The notes under the pieces: generated by a model
Told to the model about the DNA's origin: nothing
The model's input: the letters and a program-made list of their open reading frames with translations, nothing else
Database searches by the model: none
Assembly (NCBI RefSeq): GCF_014138285.1
Contig: NZ_JACGXN010000015.1
Coordinates: 1-64,000, forward strand
Length of the DNA: 64,000 nucleotides
Source of the DNA: Phyllobacterium myrsinacearum
Lineage (GTDB): Bacteria > Pseudomonadota > Alphaproteobacteria > Rhizobiales > Rhizobiaceae
Direction of reading: 5' to 3'
Program-made: the position numbers and the translations under genes
In this document: in pieces, positions 26,644-35,381 of the stretch
Position numbering within the stretch: the first letter of the stretch is position 1
Layout: every line of letters starts with the position of its first letter

Positions 26644-27840
26644 ATGAGTGGCCTGCATGCCCCCATTCCGGTTTCTGTACTCACGGGATTTCTGGGGTCA
26701 GGCAAGACCACCTTGCTCAATCGGTTGCTGAAAGATCCGGCGCTCGCCGATACGGCTGTGATCATCAACGAATTTGGTGATGTAGGTATCGATCATCTTC
26801 TGGTGGAAACGGCGAGTGAAGGCGTTATCGAGCTTTCGGATGGCTGCCTGTGCTGCACAGTCCGGGGTGAACTGGTTGATACGCTTGCAGATCTGATTGA
26901 CCGTCTGCAGACGGGGCAATTGAAGAAACTGAAGCGCGTGATCATTGAGACAACGGGTCTCGCCGACCCGGCGCCGGTACTGCACGCGATCATGGGGCAT
27001 CCCGTTCTGCTGCAGGCATTCCGCGTCGACGGTGTGATCACCACGGTTGATGCGGTCAATGGCATGGCTACGCTCGATGCCCACGAAGAAGCCGTCAAGC
27101 AGGCTGCGGTCGCCGATCGTATAGTCGTGACCAAGACCGACATGCCGGAAGCAGCGCAGGGGCTGCCGGCGCTGCGTGCTCGGCTTGCCACGCTCAATCC
27201 CGGCGCTGATCTCATTGATGTGGGGGACGCGCGCACCGGATTTGCGGCGCTGTTCGAATGCGGTGTTTATAATCCCGAGACAAAGACCATCGATGTGCAG
27301 CGCTGGCTGAAAGCGGAAGCCTACCGCGACCGCGAGCATGAACGTGAAGAGGCTGAGCATCACGCGGATCACCACCACCACGATCATCACAACCACGATC
27401 ATGGGCATCATCATGATCACGATCATGCATCTCATGATCACCACCACCATGATGTCAACCGCCACGATGCGGCGATACGCTCGTTCTCGCTGACGCATGA
27501 CGCGCCCGTGCCGCGGGCCGGTTTTGAGATGTTTCTCGATCTGCTGCGTTCTGCGCATGGCGAGAAATTGCTGCGGGTGAAAGGCATCGTGCAACTGGCG
27601 GATGATCCGGAGCGTCCGCTGGTCATTCACGGCGTGCAGCAGATTTTCCATCCGCCGGCGCGGCTTGCTGCCTGGCCTGAGGGGCGGCGGGAGACCCGCT
27701 TGGTGATGATCGTGAAGGATTTGCCGGAAAGCTACGTTACCCAGCTTTTCAGCGCGTTCCTCAACGAGCCTAAGGTCGATACGCCGGATCGTGCGGCGCT
27801 CTTCGAGAATCCATTGGCCATACCGGGACTGAAGGTCTAG
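26644..27840 (+). CDS. cobW: CobW-type G3E GTPase with His-rich metal-binding insert
   Basis: 398 aa. Walker A GFLGSGKTTLLN at residues about 15-26, the CxCC metal site in SDGCLCCTVRGEL (about 72-76), a G-protein motif in VVTKTD, and a CobW C-terminal domain (about 290-398). Between them, about 235-275, is a run dominated by His and Asp. COG0523 proteins are GTP-dependent metallochaperones for zinc or cobalt. Because this strain makes cobalamin, cobalt is a reasonable cargo, but a zinc role is equally compatible. It lies apart from both cobalamin loci and downstream of the carboxypeptidase gene. The symbol is a family label. Confidence 0.85.
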   Translation: MSGLHAPIPVSVLTGFLGSGKTTLLNRLLKDPALADTAVIINEFGDVGIDHLLVETASEGVIELSDGCLCCTVRGELVDTLADLIDRLQTGQLKKLKRVIIETTGLADPAPVLHAIMGHPVLLQAFRVDGVITTVDAVNGMATLDAHEEAVKQAAVADRIVVTKTDMPEAAQGLPALRARLATLNPGADLIDVGDARTGFAALFECGVYNPETKTIDVQRWLKAEAYRDREHEREEAEHHADHHHHDHHNHDHGHHHDHDHASHDHHHHDVNRHDAAIRSFSLTHDAPVPRAGFEMFLDLLRSAHGEKLLRVKGIVQLADDPERPLVIHGVQQIFHPPARLAAWPEGRRETRLVMIVKDLPESYVTQLFSAFLNEPKVDTPDRAALFENPLAIPGLKV

Positions 27841-27895
27841 GCGGGAAGCCGCTCATTCGGGCAGTAACAGACGGTCAAATACTGCGCATCATACT

Positions 27896-28080
27896 ATGCG
27901 TGGTTCGCTCCTTGACAAGCTCGGGAAGCCCACCATGAGTCCGTGGTTCGACAAGCTCACCATGAGGGAGATGGAGGGTTGCAGGGAGCTATACTCTGCG
28001 AGACTGTTCAGACCGCAATCTTTGCGATTATCCTTGCAGCTTCCCTCTCCGTCATGGTGAGCTTGTCGAACCACGAACCA
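27896..28080. repeat. REP-like inverted repeat cluster (GTGGTTCGACAAGCTC family)
   Basis: One unit at 27896-27924, then two head-to-head units: 27943-27965 pairs perfectly over 23 bp with 28052-28074. About 86 bp of unrelated sequence separates the arms. Related single units occur at 54049 and 59829. This fills the 266-bp gap between the CobW-type gene and the TusA-like gene; no reading frame there is convincing. Confidence 0.8.
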
Positions 28081-28106
28081 CGAATTGGTCTCTCTGCAAT
28101 TATGGA

Positions 28107-28331
28107 TTAACCGCGTTCGATGTGGAAGCGGTGGCCTCCGTCGATGGTCACCGTCTCGATGAGCCTGTGCCCGTCTGTCATGCAAAAGTTCGGCATGTCG
28201 ATAACGGCGAGGGGATCGCTGGTTGCAACCCAAAGGCGGCTGCCTTCCGGCATGGTTTCCAGACGTTTGCGGGTCTTGAGCACCGGTAGCGGGCAGTTCA
28301 GTCCGCGCAGATCATAAACATCAGCCGTCAT
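28107..28331 (-). CDS. TusA/SirA-like sulfur carrier protein
   Basis: 74 aa. DLRGLNCPLPVLKTRKRLE contains the CPxP motif with the single active Cys near residue 12, the mark of the TusA family; MPEGSRLWVATSDPLAVIDM follows the family pattern. TusA-like proteins carry persulfide sulfur for tRNA thiolation or molybdenum-cofactor work. ATG 28331 has GGGAG 8 nt upstream and is preferred over the in-frame GTG at 28340. It lies 33 bp after the L,D-transpeptidase gene on the same strand. Confidence 0.9.
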   Translation of the reverse strand: MTADVYDLRGLNCPLPVLKTRKRLETMPEGSRLWVATSDPLAVIDMPNFCMTDGHRLIETVTIDGGHRFHIERG

Positions 28332-28364
28332 GCCGGACACTCCCAGTGAGTGAATGCCACATGC

Positions 28365-29642
28365 TCAGTTGCCAATGATCTTCCACCATGCCTTCTTTGC
28401 CGGCTGCTCGGCTGCTGGAGCTACCACGTCCTGTACCTGCGCGGCTGTCGCCGCCGGTACGGAAGCGGTTGTCTGGGTCTGGGCAACCGGTACAGGTACG
28501 ATGGTTGCAACCTGATTGGCCGTTGGCGTTGCCGCCGGTACAGCGGTCGGCAATGCTGCCACAGTCGTCATGCGATGCCGTTTGCTGACGTCGCGTTCTT
28601 CGCGCTCCTTGTCTGCAGCCACAGCGGAAGCGAGGCGCACCATGACCTGCGGCTTCAGGGCAGCATCCTTGTCCTGCGGCGACAGGGATGGCGGTTCCTG
28701 GGTTACCCGTTCGCCGCGCGCGCGCCGGGCGCTCCACTCCGCGATGATCTTGGCTTCGTTCAGACCTTGGATCGAGCGGCTCGGCGGCTGGATGCCACCC
28801 TTGCCGACCATGGACGAAAATGTCGCCTCATATGTGGTCTGATAGCTCTGATAGGCCATCTTCAGCGTTTCCGGCTGCTGCATGGGCGGGCATGTCGCGG
28901 TCGCTGCAATCGGCGCATTCGGATCGGTTGTGTTGTTGAAGACATATTTCTTCTCGCACACGTCGACCTTCGGCGGCACCTTGGTGATCTCGAAGTGGTC
29001 GTAGCCTTCCTTCAGATTCTTCCAGAAGGCGTAATTCGGATCGTCCTTGTAGCGCGCCATATTGGCTGCGGTCATGCGGAACGGATATGCCTGAAGCTGG
29101 ATGGAGTCCTGACCGCCCTTGAACGCGTCACGGGCGAAGGCATAGATTTCCTGAACCTGCGCATCCGTCATCGAATAGCAGCCGGATGACGAGCAGGCGC
29201 CATGCACCATCAGATTGGCACCCGTGCGGTTCAGAGCCCGGTCAAGCGCATTGGGGAAGCCTGTGTTGAAGGACAGGTAATAGCTGGATTTCGGGTTCAT
29301 CTGCCCGGGGCGTACGGCGTAGAAACCTTCCGGTGCCTGACGGTCGCCTTCGATGAATTTCGGGCCAAGTTTGCCCGACCATTTGCAGATCTGGTAGCTC
29401 GTGACGATATCGTAGCGGCCGTTGTCCTTGCGCTTCCACACTTCAAGGGCATTCTCTTCCTTGAAGATGCGCACCATGATCGGCGCAGTCATGCTCATGC
29501 CCTTGGTCTTCATCAGCTTGACCAGTTTTTCGGACAGTTGCTTTTCCGATTTTGGCGCAAGGTCTGTTACTGACGCACCCTGGCAGCCTGCCAGAAACAG
29601 GGTCAGCAATAACGGGGCAAGGATATGTGTCGGTATTTTCAT
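28365..29642 (-). CDS. L,D-transpeptidase-family (YkuD/YafK-like) lipoprotein
   Basis: 425 aa. Lipoprotein signal with lipobox LAGC (Cys at residue 20), so it is membrane-anchored on the periplasmic side. The catalytic motif HGACSSSGCYSMTD (about 170-183) has the His, Cys and Gly of the YkuD fold. The enzyme may form 3-3 cross-links or attach proteins to peptidoglycan; YafK-type members cut the Braun-lipoprotein link instead. The last 90 residues are Pro/Ala/Thr/Val-rich and low complexity. ATG 29642 is chosen because it gives the lipobox spacing; a longer frame to 29711 is not needed. Confidence 0.87.
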   Translation of the reverse strand: MKIPTHILAPLLLTLFLAGCQGASVTDLAPKSEKQLSEKLVKLMKTKGMSMTAPIMVRIFKEENALEVWKRKDNGRYDIVTSYQICKWSGKLGPKFIEGDRQAPEGFYAVRPGQMNPKSSYYLSFNTGFPNALDRALNRTGANLMVHGACSSSGCYSMTDAQVQEIYAFARDAFKGGQDSIQLQAYPFRMTAANMARYKDDPNYAFWKNLKEGYDHFEITKVPPKVDVCEKKYVFNNTTDPNAPIAATATCPPMQQPETLKMAYQSYQTTYEATFSSMVGKGGIQPPSRSIQGLNEAKIIAEWSARRARGERVTQEPPSLSPQDKDAALKPQVMVRLASAVAADKEREERDVSKRHRMTTVAALPTAVPAATPTANQVATIVPVPVAQTQTTASVPAATAAQVQDVVAPAAEQPAKKAWWKIIGN

Positions 29643-29962
29643 CTTCGCAGCTGTTACCAGTTCGCTTCGTCGAAATTGTGTGGATTGCTGTCCACAACCC
29701 CCTATTTGCATCCGTTATAGTTGATAAAGCCTTACCGCAATGAGTCAAATTGCTCAATCACGCAATCGTCACCTGCAATGAAGACAGGGCGGATTTATGG
29801 CGAAATGCACTGTTTTTGCCCAATCAGCCCATCGTATTCGCGCAAAGACGTTTCACAATGCTCCATTGACAGGAAGCATCTGCGCTCGTCAATTGTTGCT
29901 TGTCGACCCGTTGTTTCTCACATCACGTGCGTGGTTCAATACCCTTTTGGCGAGGACAAAGC
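29643..29962. other. Intergenic region without recognisable gene
   Basis: 320 bp between the divergent L,D-transpeptidase and SRPBCC genes. Open frames here (e.g. from 29797) are shadows without ribosome sites. It probably holds the two promoters; I found no riboswitch, repeat or hairpin worth naming. Confidence 0.6.
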
Positions 29963-30415
29963 ATGGCTGTTGCACCTTCCTTGACGCTGAAACGCCATTT
30001 GAAAGCGCCGCCCCGGCTGGTCTGGGCGGCCTGGACCGATCCTGCCATGATCGTGCGCTGGTGGGGCCCTGCAGGGGCCAAAACCCTCAAGGCTGAAGCC
30101 GATCCGCGCGTTGGCGGCACATTCCGGGTGATCTTTGTCACACCTGACGGCGAGCAACATGATGTCAGCGGCGTTTATTGCGAAGTGCTGATCGAGCAGC
30201 GTCTGGCGTTCACGTGGGTCTGGATTACACTGCCCGATCGGGAATCGCTGGTCACGCTGGTGCTGGAACAGGTGGAGGACGGTACGTTGCTCACACTGAT
30301 TCACGAGCGGTTTTACGATGAAGCGGCGCGTGACCGTCATAGACAGGGCTGGAGCGGTGCGCTCGACAGTCTGGAGCAATTTGTCAACCAACAGGCGGTG
30401 GATCATCGTGACTGA
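29963..30415 (+). CDS. SRPBCC / AHSA1-family protein (second copy)
   Basis: 150 aa. LTLKRHLKAPPRLVWAAWT, IVRWWGPAGAKTLKAEADPRVGGTFRV and the C-terminal RHRQGWSGALDSLEQFV follow the AHSA1-like pattern closely; it is distinct from the copy at 7.4 kb. Ligand unknown, cytosolic. ATG 29963 follows GCGAGGACAAAGC. The stop overlaps the next gene, whose GTG start lies 8 bases before the end, so the two are translated together. Confidence 0.88.
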   Translation: MAVAPSLTLKRHLKAPPRLVWAAWTDPAMIVRWWGPAGAKTLKAEADPRVGGTFRVIFVTPDGEQHDVSGVYCEVLIEQRLAFTWVWITLPDRESLVTLVLEQVEDGTLLTLIHERFYDEAARDRHRQGWSGALDSLEQFVNQQAVDHRD

Positions 30416-30950
30416 GAATCCTGCAATCACCTTCCACCCGGCATCGCTGTCCTATCTGCCCCTGATGGCAAGATGGCTGATGGAGCCGCATGTGCGTGCG
30501 TTCTATCAGCCGGACCCAATAACACCGCGCGAAGTGGCAGAAGAATATGGCCCGATGTTCACAGGCGAGACGCCGGATATCTGCCACATCGCCTATTACG
30601 GCGAACAGCCTTTCGGTTATCTGCAATGCTACAGGAATGCCGATTACGAAGACGAATTACCCGAATCCAGGCAGGGCATCAGCGTCGATCTTTTTATCGG
30701 TGAGCCAGCATATGCGGGCAGGGGCCTTGGGGCCCTGATGCTGAAGGAATATCTGTCCCAGATCGCCTTTCCGCATTTCGCGGGCGAGCATTTTGCCTAT
30801 ATCTCGCACGAGGCCGATGACCTCGATGCGATCCGGATATCGGAATCTGCAGGCTTTAGACCAATTGATGAGTTTGAAGAGGATGAGGACCACGTTATCC
30901 TCTTCAGGTTCGATCGGAACAACAATGACAATAAAAAAGGCGGCGCCTGA
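30408..30950 (+). CDS. GNAT acetyltransferase, AAC(6')/IacA-like
   Basis: 180 aa from a GTG start inside the end of the SRPBCC gene. The GNAT core is visible: GISVDLFIGEPAYAGRGLGA with the R-G-x-G-A acetyl-CoA loop, then the DAIRISESAGF segment. It resembles the aminoglycoside 6'-N-acetyltransferase / siderophore acetyltransferase subfamily, but the substrate is unknown and no resistance claim is justified. The stop codon falls inside the terminator hairpin. Confidence 0.82.
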   Translation: MTENPAITFHPASLSYLPLMARWLMEPHVRAFYQPDPITPREVAEEYGPMFTGETPDICHIAYYGEQPFGYLQCYRNADYEDELPESRQGISVDLFIGEPAYAGRGLGALMLKEYLSQIAFPHFAGEHFAYISHEADDLDAIRISESAGFRPIDEFEEDEDHVILFRFDRNNNDNKKGGA

Positions 30951-30961
30951 GCACCGCCTTT
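30936..30961. terminator. Terminator shared by GNAT and HU genes
   Basis: 8-bp stem AAAGGCGG (30936-30943) with CCGCCTTT (30954-30961). On the minus strand the stem is followed by TTTTTTAT, so it is a good intrinsic terminator for the HU gene and can also act on the plus strand. Confidence 0.88.
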
Positions 30962-30984
30962 CAAGAAATCAGCACCAACGGGGA

Positions 30985-31260
30985 TTAGCCGTTGAGGGCA
31001 TCCTTCAGAGCCTTTGCAGGCTGGAAGGCAACCTTCTTGGAGGCTGCGATCTTGATCGTTGCGCCAGTTGCAGGGTTACGGCCTTCGCGAGCGGCGCGCG
31101 ACTGTACCTTGAACTTGCCGAAGCCTGGCAGCGAAACTTCGTCGCCAGCGACGACGGCATCGGTGATGCCCTTAAGAACGCTATCAACAATCGCCTTGGA
31201 CTGAACCTTTGTAAGACCCTGATCAGCGACGAGCTTCTCGATAAGATCGGACGTATTCAT
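30985..31260 (-). CDS. hup: HU-family DNA-binding protein
   Basis: 91 aa, full HU length. MNTSDLIEKLVADQGLTKVQ, the GDEVSLPGFGKFKVQSRAAR turn and the DNA-grasping arm REGRNPATGATIKIAASK are diagnostic. A nucleoid protein that bends and compacts DNA. Monocistronic, with a terminator 24 bp after the stop and a 205-bp upstream region for its promoter. Confidence 0.95.
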   Translation of the reverse strand: MNTSDLIEKLVADQGLTKVQSKAIVDSVLKGITDAVVAGDEVSLPGFGKFKVQSRAAREGRNPATGATIKIAASKKVAFQPAKALKDALNG

Positions 31261-31465
31261 GTTGGCGGTTTCCTCAGTATATTCGTTGATCGAAGGCGTC
31301 TGTATGGCACGCGTTGCCGCCTCTGTCATCAGGAATAGCGCGCATTTTCGGGGTTTATACCCAGTGTTTACAGGGTTTTTTGCAAAACCGGCTATGAATT
31401 TTGGGATCATGACCAGATCAGCCCCGCAAATTCCGTCAGGTGATTCGCTCTCTGATTCTGTCTGA

Positions 31466-32407
31466 TCAGGGCTGGGCGGGACGCAGAGTGTCCTGCATTT
31501 GCCATATCGGCGGCTCGCCGATATGGCGAGCGAGGTGGTCGATAAAAGCGCGCACCTTGGCCGATACGTGCCGGGTTGGCGGGTAGACCGCGTAGATCCG
31601 GTAAGGCAGCGGCCGGGCTTCGGGCAGGACTGTGATGAGCGTTCCGTTGCGCAGGGCATCGGCCGCGATGAACATGGGCAAAAGGACCAATCCGAGTCCT
31701 GATATGGCCATGTCGCGCATCGCCTCGCCATTGTTGGCCACGATGCGTCCGTGCATGGCGACCGAGACGGGCTCACTGGGTACAGAGGCGTTCTCGAATT
31801 GCCAGAGTTGACTGGTGTTGACGTTCGAGTAATCGATGCAGGCAAAGCGCCCCAGGTCTTCAAGATCTTTCGGCAAACCGTTCGCTGCCGCAAAGGTGGG
31901 ACTGCAGCATATGACGCGCCGGTCCGTGCAGAGTTTGCGCGCGATCAGGCTTGAGTCCTTCAGGATGCCGATGCGAATACCAACGTCGAAGCCGCCGCGC
32001 ACGAGGTCGACCATGCGGTCATCGAGTTCCACGGCGATTTCAAGTTCGGGGTACTGGCGGGCAAAGTCCGCGATCATCCGGCTGAGGTAAAATGTTCCGA
32101 AGGTCATCGGTGCCGTAATGCGCAAGGTGCCCCGAATGGCGCTGTAACGTTCGCCCACGGTGTCGGCTGCATCCATGATCTCGCGCACGAGAGGCCGGAC
32201 ACGCTCGACAAAAGCGTGGGCATTGTCCGAAGCCAGCAGTTTGCGCGGCGAGCGCTGGAACAGTTCCGTGCCAAGCGCCGCCTCAAGATCGGTGATGCGC
32301 TTGCTGACAACGGATTTCGACAGATTGAGCCGTGCCGCGCTCAAAGTAATGCTGCCGGTCTCCATCACATCCAGAAAAGTCAGCAAATCGTCAAAACGCC
32401 ATTTCAT
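31466..32407 (-). CDS. LysR-type transcriptional regulator
   Basis: 313 aa. Winged helix-turn-helix at residues about 17-50 (SITLSAARLNLSKSVVSKRI), then the periplasmic-binding-like effector domain (about 90-300). It is divergent from a ring-cleaving dioxygenase gene across 167 bp, the usual layout for LysR regulators controlling the neighbour. The likely inducers are quinone- or catechol-type compounds, by analogy with MhqO-like systems; this is inference. Confidence 0.9.
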   Translation of the reverse strand: MKWRFDDLLTFLDVMETGSITLSAARLNLSKSVVSKRITDLEAALGTELFQRSPRKLLASDNAHAFVERVRPLVREIMDAADTVGERYSAIRGTLRITAPMTFGTFYLSRMIADFARQYPELEIAVELDDRMVDLVRGGFDVGIRIGILKDSSLIARKLCTDRRVICCSPTFAAANGLPKDLEDLGRFACIDYSNVNTSQLWQFENASVPSEPVSVAMHGRIVANNGEAMRDMAISGLGLVLLPMFIAADALRNGTLITVLPEARPLPYRIYAVYPPTRHVSAKVRAFIDHLARHIGEPPIWQMQDTLRPAQP

Positions 32408-32574
32408 TGTTCTCTTATAGCGGACTATGCGGCGGCAATGAAGGCATTGCAGATGTTATTGTTCTGTTTCATCGAACATAGGTTGCAACGAAGCTGTCTT
32501 TATAGAGGAGCCGGGAGCGCAGATATTCACTCCAACGGCGCATGAGCGCCAAGCAACCAGTTCAGGAGGCTTCC

Positions 32575-33528
32575 ATGTCTTTACAATTGACCGGTATTCA
32601 TCATTTGACCGCCATTACGGCGAACGCACCGGAAAACCTGCGGTTCTATACCCAGACCCTTGGCCTGAGGCTCGTCAAAAAGACAGTCAATCAGGATGAT
32701 ACCAGTGCCTATCACCTCTTTTACGCCGACGGCGAAGCAACGCCGGGGACGGACCTGACGTTCTTTGACTGGCCTGTCGGTCCGGAACGGCGCGGTACGC
32801 ACAGTATTTCGCGCACGGGTTTGCGCGTTGGCAGCAAGGGCAGCCTCGCCTGGTGGAAAGCACGCTTTGATGAACTCGGCGTCAAGTCAGATGACGTCAC
32901 CGAAATCGGTGGCCGTGACGCGCTCGATTTCGAGGACGGCGAAGGCCAGCGGTTCCGTTTGATCAATGACGGCGGGGCGGCACCGTCGCATCCGTGGGAG
33001 AAAAGCCCCGTTCCAGCCGAACACCAGATCAGAGGTCTTGGTCCGATCACGATCAGCGTGCCTGACATCACCAACACGGAGGCCATTCTTCTGCATGTGA
33101 TGAACATGCGGCAGACCAGCACCTATCCATCTCCAGACGGTGCGGGTCATGTCCACGTCTTCTCCATGGGTGAGGGTGGCCCTGCTGCTGAATTGCATGT
33201 CGCGGCCCAGCCAGACCTTCCCGTGGCCCGTCAAGGTGCGGGCGCCGTACATCACGTGGCGTTCCGGGCGCCGGATGTGCAGCAACTGCATGAATGGACA
33301 GAAAGGCTGAAAGGCTTCCGCATGCCATCCAGCGGCGAGGTCGAGCGTTACTACTTCCGCTCGCTTTATTTCCGCGAACCCAATGGTATTCTGTTCGAGA
33401 TTGCCACGGATGGCCCGGGCTTCACTGTGGATGAACCTCTGGAAACGCTGGGTGAGGGATTGTCCTTGCCGCCGTTCCTCGAGGGAAAGCGGGCTTCCAT
33501 CGAGGCCAACCTGAAGCCTCTGGTCTGA
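32575..33528 (+). CDS. Ring-cleaving dioxygenase, VOC superfamily (MhqO-like)
   Basis: 317 aa, two glyoxalase/VOC modules. [20 protein letters not shown] starts the first; the second carries [18 protein letters not shown] and [18 protein letters not shown], with metal-ligand His and Glu. MhqO-type enzymes take part in resistance to hydroquinones and related electrophiles. ATG 32575 has AGGAGG five bases upstream, a near-perfect ribosome site, so the 11 codons further upstream are not used. Divergent from the LysR regulator. Confidence 0.9.
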   Translation: MSLQLTGIHHLTAITANAPENLRFYTQTLGLRLVKKTVNQDDTSAYHLFYADGEATPGTDLTFFDWPVGPERRGTHSISRTGLRVGSKGSLAWWKARFDELGVKSDDVTEIGGRDALDFEDGEGQRFRLINDGGAAPSHPWEKSPVPAEHQIRGLGPITISVPDITNTEAILLHVMNMRQTSTYPSPDGAGHVHVFSMGEGGPAAELHVAAQPDLPVARQGAGAVHHVAFRAPDVQQLHEWTERLKGFRMPSSGEVERYYFRSLYFREPNGILFEIATDGPGFTVDEPLETLGEGLSLPPFLEGKRASIEANLKPLV

Positions 33529-33539
33529 CCAGAATGAAT

Positions 33540-33567
33540 AAGGCCCGGCTCTCAAGTGCCGGGCCTT
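33540..33567. terminator. Bidirectional terminator between the two dioxygenase genes
   Basis: Perfect 10-bp stem AAGGCCCGGC/GCCGGGCCTT with an 8-nt loop, between convergent genes. T-runs are short on both sides, so strength is moderate. Confidence 0.75.
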
Positions 33568-33575
33568 CCTGCATT

Positions 33576-35141
33576 TCAGGCCTCTTGATCAAGAGTAGCT
33601 GCAATCCACTGCCGCACGGCGTCAATATCATGCTGGCCGGTTTCATGGCCGGCATGAACACGCTCAACGGTGAGGTCCGCCCCGGATTGCTGCAGCAACG
33701 CTTCCAGATCCGGCGCCTGCGCACCGAACAGATCGTGTTCGCCGTTCACCATCAGAATGCGTGCATCGCTCAAATCAACGCGAGGCGTTTCTTCGAGAAC
33801 ATTCATGGCACGCAGAAGCACCGCGTTCCTGATTGCGCCTGGATGCAGCAGCATGGTTGCAACCAGCATATTGGCGCCATTGGAATAACCCAGAAATACG
33901 GTACGTTGCAGATCGAGATGGTAGGCCTCGACTGCACCCTCGATGAACCCCGCGAGAGCATCGGCTTCCGCGCGGATGTCCTGCTGGTCAAAGCTCAACG
34001 GTCCGAAGCGGCGGAACCAGCGGCCGATACCCTCCTCGGTGCTGCGGCCGCGCAGGCCAATAAGAGTCGCGAGCGCAGCGGCATTGGCGGCAAGTGGCAG
34101 CAGCATGGTCTCATTGCCGTCGGAGCCATGCAAAAGCACAAGAGTCAGGTCACCGGCTTGATCGGGTGTGTAGACACGATGCACGAATGGCAGCTCGCGG
34201 TAGATGAACCTGTCCTCGCCGGGCAGGCCGAACTGCGGCAGCATCACCTTGAGGTTTTCAGTTTCTTCGGCAAAATGCGGCGGAATGAACAGTTTTGTGC
34301 CGAGCGTTTCCGGCGGCTCGTCAATCAGCATGCCGGGCCCGTCCGTTGCCATCTCAAACAACGTGCCGCCGGGCTCCCGCACATAGATGGAATAAAAGTA
34401 CTTGCGGTCATGCATAGCTGTTGCGTCCGACCCGTCCTTGACCAGGCGGTCATATGTCTTTTGGATGCGGGCGATGTCGGGCGCGCGGAAGGCGATGTGA
34501 TCGATCGTTCCCGTCCCGGGTGCCGAACTCCAGAAGCCGGTGGCATCTCGCACGTCGACACAATCGCCCGACGCTGAAACCATTCGGACAATGGTGTCGG
34601 TACGCTCGCCGACGCTGTAACCGAAATAGCTTTCCAGAAATGTGCAGGTGGCCTGCGGCTGTTCGGTGAGGACGGTAGCGCCGCGAATGCGTTGGATGGC
34701 GTCAGCCCCGGAAATGCCATCGCCGGTCCAGGGCGCAGCATTCTTCACCGCCGATGTTCCGACAAGTTTGACGATAACGCCATCCGGATCTTTCAGGCGC
34801 AGGACCGGTTCACCGAATTCCTGTGCGGGGCCGGTCGTGGCAACATTGTGCTGAAGTGCCCGGGTCAGCCAGAAGCCGATGGCTTCGGGCGTAATGGCAA
34901 GCGAGATTTCACTAGGCTGGCCATACCCGACCCGGCCAAGTGATCCGTCTTCCCAGACGAGAAAGGTGATCAGGGAGCCGGGGGTTGCCGCGGCGTCACC
35001 GTAGAAGAGGTGCAGCTGGGTCGCATCTTCATAGCCGCCTGTACGCTTGACAAGGCGAAGGCCGAGAAAGCCGACATAAAAGTCCACGTTCGCCTGAACG
35101 TTGCGTGTGATCAGGGTGATGTGATGGATGCCGCTTGCCAT
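33576..35141 (-). CDS. VOC dioxygenase (MhqO-like) fused to alpha/beta hydrolase (MhqD-like)
   Basis: 521 aa, a fusion. Residues 1 to about 312 are a two-module ring-cleaving dioxygenase homologous to the neighbour (SGIHHITLITRNVQANVDFY; DHIAFRAPDIARIQKTYDRL; REPGGTLFEMATDGPGM). Residues about 325-521 are a phospholipase/carboxylesterase-type hydrolase with LVLLHGSDGNE, nucleophile GYSNG, acid Asp in VNGEHDLFG and His in HAGHETGQHD. In Bacillus the two activities are separate genes, mhqO and mhqD. ATG 35141 follows GGAGGAACTTC. All catalytic residues seem present in both halves. Two related dioxygenases stand side by side, suggesting duplication. Confidence 0.9.
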   Translation of the reverse strand: MASGIHHITLITRNVQANVDFYVGFLGLRLVKRTGGYEDATQLHLFYGDAAATPGSLITFLVWEDGSLGRVGYGQPSEISLAITPEAIGFWLTRALQHNVATTGPAQEFGEPVLRLKDPDGVIVKLVGTSAVKNAAPWTGDGISGADAIQRIRGATVLTEQPQATCTFLESYFGYSVGERTDTIVRMVSASGDCVDVRDATGFWSSAPGTGTIDHIAFRAPDIARIQKTYDRLVKDGSDATAMHDRKYFYSIYVREPGGTLFEMATDGPGMLIDEPPETLGTKLFIPPHFAEETENLKVMLPQFGLPGEDRFIYRELPFVHRVYTPDQAGDLTLVLLHGSDGNETMLLPLAANAAALATLIGLRGRSTEEGIGRWFRRFGPLSFDQQDIRAEADALAGFIEGAVEAYHLDLQRTVFLGYSNGANMLVATMLLHPGAIRNAVLLRAMNVLEETPRVDLSDARILMVNGEHDLFGAQAPDLEALLQQSGADLTVERVHAGHETGQHDIDAVRQWIAATLDQEA

Positions 35142-35249
35142 GAAGTTCCTCCGCCGGTGCGTCGTTCGACTGATACCGGGTGACTGATACGGGGAAAGGA
35201 GGCGGGGTGCAACGCTGCGAAAAGGCACAGCAAAATCAGGCGGGGCCTG

Positions 35250-35366
35250 AAAAAACAACACCCACCGCGGGAGGAGGTGCGGTGGGTGCTATTTGTAAAG
35301 GCCGACTGGGAGGAGGAGTGCCGGCCTTTGAACGTTCGGAACCTGGGAGGAGGTCATCCCGAACGC
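35250..35366 (-). ncRNA. Triple CCTCCTCCC hairpin array (cuckoo / CcsR-type small RNAs)
   Basis: On the minus strand, right after the DUF1127 stop, three stem-loops follow in tandem: 35365-35333, 35329-35297 and 35288-35259. Stems are 7-10 bp and unrelated in sequence, but each loop contains exactly CCTCCTCCC (35353-35345, 35316-35308, 35277-35269), an anti-Shine-Dalgarno sequence. The last stem runs into TGTTGTTTTTTC, an intrinsic terminator. Conserved CCUCCUCCC hairpins downstream of a DUF1127 gene are the definition of the cuckoo/CcsR family known from Rhodobacter. They are probably processed from the DUF1127 transcript and act in stress responses by binding GA-rich targets. Confidence 0.88.
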
Positions 35367-35381
35367 TAACTCTAAATTCTA

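Noticed and set aside
25708-26658. 316-codon open frame antisense to the D,D-carboxypeptidase
   Set aside because: The sense gene has all SxxK/SxN/KTG motifs; the antisense product has no recognisable feature.
29925-29950. tRNA-like T-arm GGTTCAATACC
   Set aside because: No acceptor, D or anticodon arms can be folded around it.
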